This document shows positions 1 through 6,618 of a DNA stretch of 9,273 nt, in pieces. This DNA is from Pseudohongiella sp. (GTDB taxonomy: Bacteria > Pseudomonadota > Gammaproteobacteria > Pseudomonadales > Pseudohongiellaceae): assembly GCA_030652635.1 (NCBI GenBank), contig JAUSPW010000162.1, positions 1 through 9,273 on the forward strand, written 5' to 3'. The first letter of the stretch is position 1. The number at the start of each line of letters is the position of its first letter. The notes beneath the pieces are model-generated. The model was not told where the DNA came from. It did not search any database and saw nothing but the letters and a program-made list of their open reading frames with translations. The position numbers and the translations under genes were made by a program.

Positions 1-131
1 CCGGAGCGGCGCAGCCGCGACGTTGAGTTGCGCACCGCCGGGCGCCCTATCACATGATGCGGCCGGTCCGGTGCTGCACAGCCTTGCCGTTGCGGCTGCA
101 GCTGACGTTGACGTTGACGTTGACGTTGAGG
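1..131. other. GC-rich non-coding or gene-edge stretch downstream of truA
   Basis: No gene can be assigned here. The first 100 bases contain 72 G or C, well above the rest of the window. In Pseudomonas-type chromosomes trpF normally follows truA, but no reading frame on the minus strand shows the TrpF N-terminal wording (a VKICGIT-like motif). On the plus strand, one frame is open from the left edge to a TGA at 55–57 and could be the last 18 codons of a convergent gene. A second plus frame is open from the edge but runs 245 bases into truA antisense, which makes it unlikely. Two minus-strand frames are also open to the edge, one without an ATG and one with only GTG starts (53–51, 35–33) and no ribosome binding site. 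The stretch also holds the hexamer repeat described separately. Confidence 0.4.
103..129. repeat. TGACGT hexamer tandem repeat, 4.5 copies
   Basis: Four perfect copies of TGACGT (103–126) are followed by TGA (127–129). The array ends two bases before the truA stop codon (132–134, read on the minus strand). The nonamer GACGTTGAG at its end (122–130) recurs exactly at 19–27. Read as protein on either strand it would give a dipeptide alternation (Asp-Val, Asn-Val or Ser-Thr), but no supported gene reads through it. It is a simple-sequence repeat of unknown role, and copy number may vary by slippage. Confidence 0.9.
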
Positions 132-932
132 CTATCCGAGAAAAACAGGTCCGTAAGGCAACACCGGCAACCCAAACCGCGACGGATACTCCACCCCAAC
201 CAGATACAATCCATCCGGCCGCGCTGTCACCCCAGCCAAAGTCCGATCACGCCCATGTAACACCCGCGCAAGCCACTCAGGCGACTGCCGCCCCATCGCC
301 ACCTGCAACAGACTTCCCACGATGTTACGAACCATATGCTGCAAAAAGGCATTCGCCTCAATCTCCAGCACGATAAACCGGCCCTGCATGCGCACGTCAA
401 CAAACTTGACCTCACGCACCGGCGTGTTGGCCTGACAGCCAGCCGCCCGAAACGCGCTGAAGTCATGCTCACCCACCAGACATTGCGCTGCACGATGCAT
501 CAACTCAACATCCAGCGCTTCAGGAATATGGGTCAACTGACCTATCAACACCGCAGGTTTGACCTTGCCGCAGTAGATGACATATCGATAACGACGACTT
601 AATGCAGAGTGGCGGGCATGGAAGTCATCCGGTACCACACGCGCCCACTGTACGCGTACTTCAGCTGGCAAACGCGTGTTGGTACCCATCACCCAGGCCC
701 GCTCATTACGGACAGCCGGGCAATCAAAATGCACAACCTGACCACTGCCGTGAACTCCAGCATCGGTGCGACCCGCGCAGCTTAATGCGATCGGCGAATC
801 AGCAACAAAGGCCAATGCCTCTTCCAGAATGCCTTGTACGGTAGGGAGCGCCGGCGAGAGTTGTCGCTGCCAGCCAGAAAAAGAAGCGCCGTTGTATTCA
901 ATACCCAGCGCGTATCGGGTCATCACAGTCAC
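132..932 (-). CDS. truA: tRNA pseudouridine(38-40) synthase TruA
   Basis: TruA converts uridines 38, 39 and 40 of the tRNA anticodon stem-loop to pseudouridine in the cytoplasm. The 266-residue protein is close to the E. coli length of about 270. The N-terminal region has the family wording ALGIEYNG (8–15) and GWQRQ (20–24). The catalytic loop CAGRTDAGVHG spans 52–62, with Asp57 as the predicted nucleophile. VPDDFHARHSA and RRYRYVIY follow, and the C-terminal part has NAFLQHMVRNIVGSL, DRTLAGVTA and the GLYLVGVEYP end, so the gene is intact. The GTG start at 932 is preferred: its GTGA overlaps the fimV stop codon, and a GGGA (941–938) sits five bases upstream. An ATG at 923 (263 residues) is the alternative but has no well-placed ribosome binding site. 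Translation is probably coupled to fimV. Confidence 0.97.
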   Translation of the reverse strand: MTVMTRYALGIEYNGASFSGWQRQLSPALPTVQGILEEALAFVADSPIALSCAGRTDAGVHGSGQVVHFDCPAVRNERAWVMGTNTRLPAEVRVQWARVVPDDFHARHSALSRRYRYVIYCGKVKPAVLIGQLTHIPEALDVELMHRAAQCLVGEHDFSAFRAAGCQANTPVREVKFVDVRMQGRFIVLEIEANAFLQHMVRNIVGSLLQVAMGRQSPEWLARVLHGRDRTLAGVTARPDGLYLVGVEYPSRFGLPVLPYGPVFLG

Positions 933-3262
933 AGCCGTCCCAGCAAGTCCTTTGCTTCCACTCGCTGTACTTCCGTACCCTCGCTCAAGACCTCTTCCAG
1001 AATTTCACGTGCGCCGTCGGCATCACCCATATCGATATAGGCGCGCGCCAGATCAAGTTTGGTTGCCGCTTCGTCCGCGTCACTCAGAAAGTTAAAGTCT
1101 TCTTCATCTTCATCATCAATATCTGCCTGATCTGAAAAATCATCTTCAGAAGGTAAAAAAGCCAGATCATCAAAGTCATCAGCAACACGTGACGAGGTTT
1201 TGGATGGGGCTGCAGGCACAGATGCTGCCGTTTCAGCCTCAGCGACGACGGCGCTGATATCAAATTCATCAAATGCTGTTGCGGTTTTTTCATTGCTGTC
1301 GTCTGTGTTGTCTGACTCAGCATCTGGCCAGTCCAGATCAGCGCCGGTATCCTCAATGGAATACCCGGTTTCGTCCTCGACCGACTCGTCAGTGACTTGT
1401 GATGGTGCCGCAGGTTTATTCCACTCGGTTTTGTCAACCTCATAAGGTTCATCCGAGCCGGTATCATCCAACTCAAAGCGTTCGTCATACACAACACCAG
1501 CAGACGTTTCATCTTCCGTCAGATCAGCGGGTTGCCAATCATCCTCGGAGCCTGACTTATCCTGAATGTCAGCGATGGTTTCTGTTTGCTCATCCACTTG
1601 TTGGTAAGCGTTGCTGGCCGCACTAGTCATGACAGCTGCAAACTCTGATTCCTGGTCTGTGTTGTCGCTTGATCGTGCTGATTTTGCCTGTTCTTCGCTA
1701 CGCTCTGCCGACTCGGCTGCTGCCTCGGCGACACCGGAAAACAACAGCTCGTCGGCTTCGTTACCCAAGGTCATGCCGTCGTCATTGCGTGCATTGATTT
1801 TGGCTTCATTTTCAGCGGCCGCGCGATTTCGTCGGATCAACACCAGAACCAGTAGCAAAATCAATGTAGCCACTACACCAAGCATCGCCCAAGTATTACT
1901 GGTAATCATCTGGATAAAACGCTGCACCGGCCCGGCGTCAGGTGCCATGGTGATAACAGTTTCTGGCGTCGCAGCCTGTGTACCTTCGGCGGCAGCGCGT
2001 TGTTCTGCCAAGGTCTGTTGCATTCTGGCCAGTTCAAGATCTCTTAAACGAATGAGTTCCTGCGCGGAGGCAATTTGTTGCTGCAACATCGACAAACGGG
2101 CATTGAGTTCGTTGTTTTCAGAATCCAGTCGCGCCAGATCTTCCTCACGCACCGCAATACGATCTTCCAGATCAGAAATCTGCTGAGCATTCTGCGAGGT
2201 TTGATTGCCAGCCGCAGCAGCATTGGGTTGTTGCTCAGCGGCCTGATCATCAACGGTGACGACGCGCAGTTCACCCTGAGCACCGGCACCGGCAGGCGCT
2301 TGTGATGGCACGGCAGCAACCGGTTGTGCTGGCACATTGGCTGCGCCGCTAGCTAGCAATCTGTTTTGACGGGTTACCTCGACCACGGCTTCGGCCGCCG
2401 TGATGCGTCGGATTTCACTGAGTTCGGGCACTTGCAGTATTTCGCCGCGCCGTACCCGGTTGATGTTGCCGCCAATAAATGCGTTGGGGTTCATGCTCTG
2501 CAGCGCCAACATCGTCTGTTGCACCGATACTGACGCGTCTGGCCGCACTCTCAAAGCCAGCTCCCAGAGTGTGTCGCCAGCATTGACGGTGATCGTGCTC
2601 GAATTGGAAATGGTGGCAGCGTTGGGTGCGGAGGCGCTTGCTGCGGCTGCCAATGCTGCACTTGAACTGGCTGTTGCCGATGATGATGACGCGTTGCTCT
2701 GTGACGACACGCTGGCAGCCTGCGTGGGCGCAACCGTCGTTTCAGGCGCCGTCACAGCAGAGGGGTTTTCAGCAGGCTGTGGCTCGTCAGGCTCCTGCAG
2801 TACGTTCATTGATCTGACTGGCGCGACAGAACTTTGCGCACCAGTCTGCGAACTGAATGCCGGCGATTCAAGACGTATTGTGTACTCAGTCAACATACGA
2901 CCCGCCGGCCAACGGGTATCCAATACCAGGCTGACAAAGGGTTCGTTGATTGTTAACGGGCTGCTCAATCGCAATAACGGAGAAGTGCCGGACAAATCCA
3001 CAGATATCTGCAAACTATCCAGAGCACCCAGGCGTTCAAGCGAGAAACGATCAAAATCGGACTGGGACGCAACGCTGACGCGGATGTCGTTGGCCGACAG
3101 GCCTTCGACATCGGTCAATTGCACGGTGGCAAGCAGCGGCTGACCGCTGGCCGATTGCAAGGTGATATTGCCAAGCTCAACAGCCTCAGCCTGCGCCATG
3201 GTGAGCAACGCCATCGTCAATGTAGACAGCGCAGCAATACCGGGCAGCAAGCGTTTGGCCAT
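929..3262 (-). CDS. fimV: FimV, LysM-containing inner-membrane pilus/polarity protein
   Basis: FimV-family proteins bind peptidoglycan and organise type IV pilus and polar machinery; in Pseudomonas they also act on cAMP signalling. Visible order in these 777 residues: signal peptide (about 1–27, ending AQAEA); the FimV N-terminal domain (about 28–133, starting VELGNITLQSASGQPL); a Ser/Ala/Thr/Pro linker (about 134–221); a LysM domain (about 222–280, ITVNAGDTLWELALRVRP); a second linker; a coiled coil (about 358–425, rich in Leu, Glu and Gln); one membrane segment (about 457–477) followed by RRNR; then a cytoplasmic tail in which more than a quarter of residues are Asp or Glu; and the conserved C-terminal TPR-like helix pair (about 735–777, KLDLARAYIDMGDADGAREIL). 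It is shorter than P. aeruginosa FimV (about 919 residues), mainly a matter of linker and tail. The ATG has AGGA (3273–3270) seven bases upstream. The usual asd–fimV–truA order supports the name. Confidence 0.96.
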   Translation of the reverse strand: MAKRLLPGIAALSTLTMALLTMAQAEAVELGNITLQSASGQPLLATVQLTDVEGLSANDIRVSVASQSDFDRFSLERLGALDSLQISVDLSGTSPLLRLSSPLTINEPFVSLVLDTRWPAGRMLTEYTIRLESPAFSSQTGAQSSVAPVRSMNVLQEPDEPQPAENPSAVTAPETTVAPTQAASVSSQSNASSSSATASSSAALAAAASASAPNAATISNSSTITVNAGDTLWELALRVRPDASVSVQQTMLALQSMNPNAFIGGNINRVRRGEILQVPELSEIRRITAAEAVVEVTRQNRLLASGAANVPAQPVAAVPSQAPAGAGAQGELRVVTVDDQAAEQQPNAAAAGNQTSQNAQQISDLEDRIAVREEDLARLDSENNELNARLSMLQQQIASAQELIRLRDLELARMQQTLAEQRAAAEGTQAATPETVITMAPDAGPVQRFIQMITSNTWAMLGVVATLILLLVLVLIRRNRAAAENEAKINARNDDGMTLGNEADELLFSGVAEAAAESAERSEEQAKSARSSDNTDQESEFAAVMTSAASNAYQQVDEQTETIADIQDKSGSEDDWQPADLTEDETSAGVVYDERFELDDTGSDEPYEVDKTEWNKPAAPSQVTDESVEDETGYSIEDTGADLDWPDAESDNTDDSNEKTATAFDEFDISAVVAEAETAASVPAAPSKTSSRVADDFDDLAFLPSEDDFSDQADIDDEDEEDFNFLSDADEAATKLDLARAYIDMGDADGAREILEEVLSEGTEVQRVEAKDLLGRL

Positions 3263-3280
3263 TTTTATTTCCTTTTATCG

Positions 3281-3316
3281 GACAAGGTGCTTCCGCTAGA
3301 CAAGGTGTGTCCGCGA
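3281..3316. repeat. 18-bp tandem duplication in the asd–fimV gap
   Basis: Two adjacent 18-base units, 3281–3298 and 3299–3316, share GACAAGGTG then TCCGC and match at 15 of 18 positions. They fill most of the 61-base gap between the asd stop and the fimV start and end 8 bases upstream of the fimV ribosome binding site. On the minus strand each unit contains a TTGTC core, which could serve as a promoter -35 element or a protein site. This is inference only. Confidence 0.8.
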
Positions 3317-3323
3317 GTATTAA

Positions 3324-4340
3324 TTAAAGGTAGTCTTTTATCAACACTTCAGCGATCTGGATAGAATTGGTCGCCGCGCCTTTACGCACATTGTCACCCA
3401 CTATCCACATATCGATACCATTTGGGTGGCTGATGTCCTTGCGGATACGGCCTACCGCTACCGCATCTTTGCCAGCTGAGTCGGTAACCGGGGTTGGATA
3501 ACCACCCGCAACACGCTCGTCCATCAGCACAACACCGGGTGCTTTACTCAGCAGTTCACGAATTTCCTCAACACTGATTGGCGTTTTGGTTTCAAAATGC
3601 ACGGCTTCTGAATGACCATAAAAAACCGGCACGCGCACGCAAGTCGCATTCACCTCAATGCTCTCATCCATGATTTTTTTGGTTTCCCAGGACATTTTCA
3701 TCTCTTCCTTGGTGTAACCATTTTCCATGAACACATCGATCTGTGGCAGCACGTTGAACGCGATCTGCTTGGGATAAACTTTGGTTTCCAGGTCGCGACC
3801 ATTCAGCAGTGCTGCAGTCTGCGCCGCCAGCTCTTCAATGGCTTCTTTACCAGTGCCGGAAACAGCCTGATAAGTTGCCACGTTGATGCGGGTAATACCC
3901 ACTTTGTCGTGAATAGGCTTTAATGCCACCAACATCTGAATCGTGGAGCAGTTCGGATTGGCGATAATGTTGCGGTTCTTGTATTGCGCAATCGCCTCAG
4001 GGTTCACTTCGGGCACGACCAGCGGAATGTCCGCGTCGTAACGGAAATGTGAGGTATTGTCGATCACGATACAACCGGCCGCGCCCGCCTTGGGAGCATA
4101 GATTTCTGAAATGCTGCCGCCGGCGGAGAACAAACCAATTTCCGCTCTGGAAAAATCAAAATCGGCCAAATTCAATACAGTGATCGACTTGCCACGAAAC
4201 TTGATTTTGCTACCGGCTGACCGCTCGCTGGCCAGCGGGAACAGTTCGTTGACCGGAAAATCACGCTCTTCTAGAATGCTGATCAGGGCTTCGCCCACGG
4301 CGCCAGTGGCGCCTACTATCGCTACGTTGTATTTTTTCAT
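3324..4340 (-). CDS. asd: aspartate-semialdehyde dehydrogenase
   Basis: Asd reduces 4-aspartyl phosphate to L-aspartate-4-semialdehyde with NADPH in the cytoplasm, the branch point to lysine/diaminopimelate, threonine and methionine. From the ATG at 4340 it has 338 residues. The NADP-binding loop is GATGAVG (10–16). The active-site segment is NPNCSTIQ, with Cys131 as the predicted nucleophile, followed by YQAVSGTGKEA. RVPVFYGHSEA carries the substrate-binding Arg and the predicted acid/base His243. This is the Gram-positive/Vibrio-Asd2-like subfamily, not the E. coli-type enzyme with a GNCT active site. The catalytic Cys and His exclude Usg, the inactive paralogue often found in this neighbourhood. 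A longer reading from TTG at 4349 is rejected because the ribosome binding site abuts it. The gene follows leuD by 42 bases and precedes fimV by 61. Confidence 0.96.
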   Translation of the reverse strand: MKKYNVAIVGATGAVGEALISILEERDFPVNELFPLASERSAGSKIKFRGKSITVLNLADFDFSRAEIGLFSAGGSISEIYAPKAGAAGCIVIDNTSHFRYDADIPLVVPEVNPEAIAQYKNRNIIANPNCSTIQMLVALKPIHDKVGITRINVATYQAVSGTGKEAIEELAAQTAALLNGRDLETKVYPKQIAFNVLPQIDVFMENGYTKEEMKMSWETKKIMDESIEVNATCVRVPVFYGHSEAVHFETKTPISVEEIRELLSKAPGVVLMDERVAGGYPTPVTDSAGKDAVAVGRIRKDISHPNGIDMWIVGDNVRKGAATNSIQIAEVLIKDYL

Positions 4341-4350
4341 AACGCTCAAA

Positions 4351-4355
4351 CTCCC
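4351..4355 (-). promoter_or_regulatory. asd ribosome binding site that decides the start
   Basis: GGGAG on the minus strand lies 10 bases upstream of the ATG at 4340 but only one base from the in-frame TTG at 4349. Only the ATG is at a workable distance, so the CDS is started there. Confidence 0.7.
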
Positions 4356-4377
4356 GTTTTAAATTCCCTGGTCAGGC

Positions 4378-4390
4378 CTGCCTCAGGCAG
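4378..4390 (-). other. small inverted repeat with the leuD stop codon as its loop
   Basis: CTGCC (4378–4382) and GGCAG (4386–4390) are perfect complements separated by exactly three bases, and these three (4385–4383) are the leuD TGA stop. No T-run follows on the minus strand, so it is not a classical intrinsic terminator. It may be chance. Confidence 0.4.
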
Positions 4391-5027
4391 CCGTGAAGTA
4401 CCAGGGTGATTTTTCCCGCCACTGGCTTTCAAACGCTTTGATGGCGTCTGCGTCTTCCAGGGTCAGGCCGATGTCATCAAGACCGTTCAGCAGGCAATGC
4501 TTGCGAAACGCGTCCACTTCGAAATGAATGACGGAGCCATCGGGTCGGGTGATGGATTGCGCTGGCAGGTCCACGGTGAGCGTGTAACCTTCAGCGGCAT
4601 TTACCTCTTTGAACAGCGCATCAACAACTTCTTTATCTAAAACAATAGGAAGAATGCCGTTCTTAAAGCAGTTATTAAAAAAGATATCCGCAAAACTGGG
4701 AGCAATCACCACACGGAATCCATAGTCATCAAGCGCCCACGGCGCGTGTTCACGACTGGAGCCACAACCAAAGTTCTCACGCGCCATCAATACGCTGGCA
4801 CCTTTGTATCGTGGCTGGTTCAGCACAAAATCCTTGTTCAGCGGGCGCTGACTGTTGTCGGCATCCGGCTCGCCTTTATCAAGGTAGCGATGCTCATCAA
4901 ACAGGTTGATACCAAAACCACTGCGCTTGATCGACTTCAGAAACTGCTTGGGGATAATGAAGTCGGTATCCACGTTAGCGCGATCCAGTGGCATGGCCAG
5001 CCCGGTATGTACGGTAAATGCTTTCAT
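4383..5027 (-). CDS. leuD: 3-isopropylmalate dehydratase small subunit
   Basis: LeuD pairs with LeuC to form isopropylmalate isomerase, which interconverts 2- and 3-isopropylmalate in leucine synthesis. The 214 residues fit the proteobacterial form (E. coli about 201). The aconitase swivel-domain wording is clear: PLDRANVDTDFIIPKQFLK-type start (13–31), GFGINLFDEHRY (38–48), the substrate-loop motif FGCGSSREHAPWAL (86–99), FADIFFNNCFKNGILPI (112–128), and a C-terminal CLLNGLDDIGLTL followed by FESQWREKSPW. The ATG at 5027 matches the conserved MKAFTVHTG start; the ribosome binding site is weak (GAG nine bases upstream). It lies 84 bases after leuC. The leuB gene that commonly follows leuD in related chromosomes is absent; asd comes next. 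Confidence 0.97.
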   Translation of the reverse strand: MKAFTVHTGLAMPLDRANVDTDFIIPKQFLKSIKRSGFGINLFDEHRYLDKGEPDADNSQRPLNKDFVLNQPRYKGASVLMARENFGCGSSREHAPWALDDYGFRVVIAPSFADIFFNNCFKNGILPIVLDKEVVDALFKEVNAAEGYTLTVDLPAQSITRPDGSVIHFEVDAFRKHCLLNGLDDIGLTLEDADAIKAFESQWREKSPWYFTAA

Positions 5028-5049
5028 ATCTTGTCACTCAATTCTGTAA

Positions 5050-5068
5050 GTCTGATGCTTGCTCAGAC
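5050..5068. other. 6-bp hairpin in the leuC–leuD gap
   Basis: GTCTGA (5050–5055) and TCAGAC (5063–5068) form a perfect 6-base-pair stem with a 7-base loop. It lies about 23 bases upstream of the leuD start. No U-run follows on the transcribed strand, so it is not an intrinsic terminator. A role in mRNA processing or in setting the LeuC:LeuD ratio is possible but unproved. Confidence 0.45.
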
Positions 5069-5074
5069 GACTGT

Positions 5075-5100
5075 GTTTAAACTCACTGTTTTAAATCACT
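5075..5100. repeat. 13-bp AT-rich tandem repeat between leuC and leuD
   Basis: Two adjacent 13-base units, GTTTAAACTCACT (5075–5087) and GTTTTAAATCACT (5088–5100), match at 11 of 13 positions. A further degenerate TTTTAACTCA follows up to the leuC stop codon. The units sit between the leuC stop and the hairpin at 5050–5068. Function is unknown. Confidence 0.65.
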
Positions 5101-5111
5101 TTTTAACTCAA

Positions 5112-6551
5112 TCAGGCGCGCGCGGGTTCCAGCAGAATGTCACGCACATCCACAAAATGACCGTGGATGGCTGCTGCCGCTGCCATGGCCGGGCTCACCA
5201 GGTGAGTACGACCACCAAAACCCTGACGACCTTCAAAGTTACGGTTGGACGTCGACGCGCAGTGTTTGCCTGCAGGCAACTGGTCGGCATTCATTGCCAG
5301 ACACATTGAACAACCGGGCTCACGCCACTCCAGACCTGCATCGGTGAAGATCTTGTCAAGACCTTCCGCTTCCGCCTGTTGCTTCACCAGACCAGAGCCA
5401 GGTACAACCATGGCCAGCTGAATGGTGCTGGCGACTTTGCGGCCTTTTACAACAGCGGCTGCGGCGCGCAGATCTTCAATACGCGAGTTGGTGCAGGAAC
5501 CAATAAACACCACATCGAGTTGAATGTCTTTGATCGCTGTGCCCGGCATCAGGCCCATGTATTTCAGCGCCTGACGGATGTTATCCGCGCGGCTCGGGTC
5601 TTTTTCCTGATCAGGATCCGGTACCACACCTGTCACTGGTGCCACCATCTCAGGTGAAGTACCCCAGGTGACCTGCGGGATAATATCGGCTGCGTCCAAC
5701 ACAACCACGCGATCAAAATGCGCGTCAGCATCACTGACCAGCGTTTTCCAGAACTCGGCAGCGCGGGTGAACAGCTCACCTTGAGGCGCCATTGGACGGC
5801 CTTTGATGTAGTCGATGGTGGTCTGATCAACAGCAATCAGACCGGCGCGCGCACCCGCTTCAATCGCCATATTGCAGATGGTCATGCGACCTTCCATGCT
5901 CAGTGATCGCACCGCCTCACCGCCAAACTCGATGGTATAACCGGTACCGCCCGCTGTGCCGATTTCGCCGATGATGGCCAGCACGATGTCCTTGGCTGTG
6001 ACACCAGGATTGAGCTTGCCATCCACACGGATCAGCATATTTCTCATTTTTTTCTGGATCAGGCACTGCGTTGCCATCACATGTTCAACTTCCGAGGTGC
6101 CAATGCCGTGCGCCAACGCACCCAATGCACCGTGAGTTGACGTGTGCGAGTCGCCACAGACAATAGTCATGCCTGGCAGCGTAGCGCCCTGTTCCGGACC
6201 CACGACGTGCACAATGCCTTGCCGGATATCATCCATGTCGAGCTCAGTAATGCCAAATTCTCGGCAATTGTCTGCCAGCGTGCGCACCTGAATACGTGAT
6301 ACTGGATCAACAATACCGTCCAGACCCCGGCTGCGCTCAGCCTTGGTTGTGGGAATATTATGATCCGGCGTTGCCAGATTAGCATCTGCGCGCCACGGCT
6401 TGCGGCCGGTCAAACGTAGCCCTTCAAAAGCCTGTGGCGAAGTCACTTCGTGGATCAACTGACGATCGATGTAGATCAGTGCAGTGCCGTCATCACGCTG
6501 TTTGACCAGATGTGATTCCCAGAGTTTGTCGTATAAGGTTTTACCAGACAT
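5112..6551 (-). CDS. leuC: 3-isopropylmalate dehydratase large subunit
   Basis: LeuC is the iron-sulfur, catalytic large subunit of isopropylmalate isomerase and works with LeuD in the cytoplasm. At 479 residues it is slightly longer than the roughly 466–475 usual in proteobacteria. The N-terminal MSGKTLYDKLWESH, the VCGDSHTSTHGALGALAHGIGTSEVEHV stretch (131–158, aconitase signature), and EGRMTICNMAIEAGARAGLI (220–239) are all present. The three predicted 4Fe-4S ligands are Cys353 (GSCTNSR), Cys414 and Cys417 (PGCSMCLAMN), followed by RNFEGRQG. The ATG at 6551 has GGGA (6562–6559) seven bases upstream. It follows aroC after a 67-base AT-rich gap. No leucine-rich leader peptide, and so no classical leu attenuator, fits into that gap. 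Confidence 0.98.
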   Translation of the reverse strand: MSGKTLYDKLWESHLVKQRDDGTALIYIDRQLIHEVTSPQAFEGLRLTGRKPWRADANLATPDHNIPTTKAERSRGLDGIVDPVSRIQVRTLADNCREFGITELDMDDIRQGIVHVVGPEQGATLPGMTIVCGDSHTSTHGALGALAHGIGTSEVEHVMATQCLIQKKMRNMLIRVDGKLNPGVTAKDIVLAIIGEIGTAGGTGYTIEFGGEAVRSLSMEGRMTICNMAIEAGARAGLIAVDQTTIDYIKGRPMAPQGELFTRAAEFWKTLVSDADAHFDRVVVLDAADIIPQVTWGTSPEMVAPVTGVVPDPDQEKDPSRADNIRQALKYMGLMPGTAIKDIQLDVVFIGSCTNSRIEDLRAAAAVVKGRKVASTIQLAMVVPGSGLVKQQAEAEGLDKIFTDAGLEWREPGCSMCLAMNADQLPAGKHCASTSNRNFEGRQGFGGRTHLVSPAMAAAAAIHGHFVDVRDILLEPARA

Positions 6552-6618
6552 GAATGTATCCCACTAACTATTTGACTTTAAGTGAATTCTATATCTTTTT
6601 GTATTATTTAGTTTTTAT
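6552..6618 (-). promoter_or_regulatory. AT-rich aroC–leuC gap, possible leuCD promoter
   Basis: Only 15 of 67 bases are G or C (22%), which makes this the most AT-rich stretch in the window. On the minus strand a -10-like TAGAAT (6591–6586) would place a start about 25–30 bases before leuC. I see no good -35 hexamer at the right distance and no terminator hairpin for aroC, so the promoter assignment rests mostly on composition. Confidence 0.35.

Noticed and set aside
103..129. Possible CRISPR array
   Set aside because: Units are 6 bases and directly adjacent with no spacers; it is a simple-sequence repeat.
23..376. Plus-strand frame encoding a short protein with an Asp-Val repeat
   Set aside because: It starts at TTG without a ribosome binding site, lies mostly antisense to truA, and its repeat is just the translated TGACGT array. 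The frame is open to the left edge, so a convergent gene end cannot be fully excluded.
1611..2186. Plus-strand frame of 191 codons antisense to fimV
   Set aside because: Ser/Ala-rich reverse reading of the FimV coiled-coil and membrane region, a common shadow; no ribosome binding site or motif.
2400..3143. Long plus-strand frame (247 codons) antisense to fimV
   Set aside because: The minus-strand FimV signal peptide, N-terminal domain and LysM domain account for this DNA; the opposite frame shows no domain wording.
3263..3323. sigma-70 promoter for fimV (TTGTCT, 18 bases, GATAAA on the minus strand)
   Set aside because: Both hexamers match the consensus at only four of six positions, and the implied start would fall in or next to the ribosome binding site.
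3324..4340. Usg-like inactive dehydrogenase instead of Asd
   Set aside because: The catalytic Cys131 and His243 and the NADP-binding loop are all present.
4746..5309. Plus-strand frame of 187 codons across the leuD–leuC gap
   Set aside because: Antisense to the ends of two certain genes, with no recognisable motif; the spacer happens to lack stops in this frame.
6552..6618. Leucine-rich leader peptide and attenuator before leuC
   Set aside because: The gap has no short frame with a run of Leu codons and no terminator hairpin.
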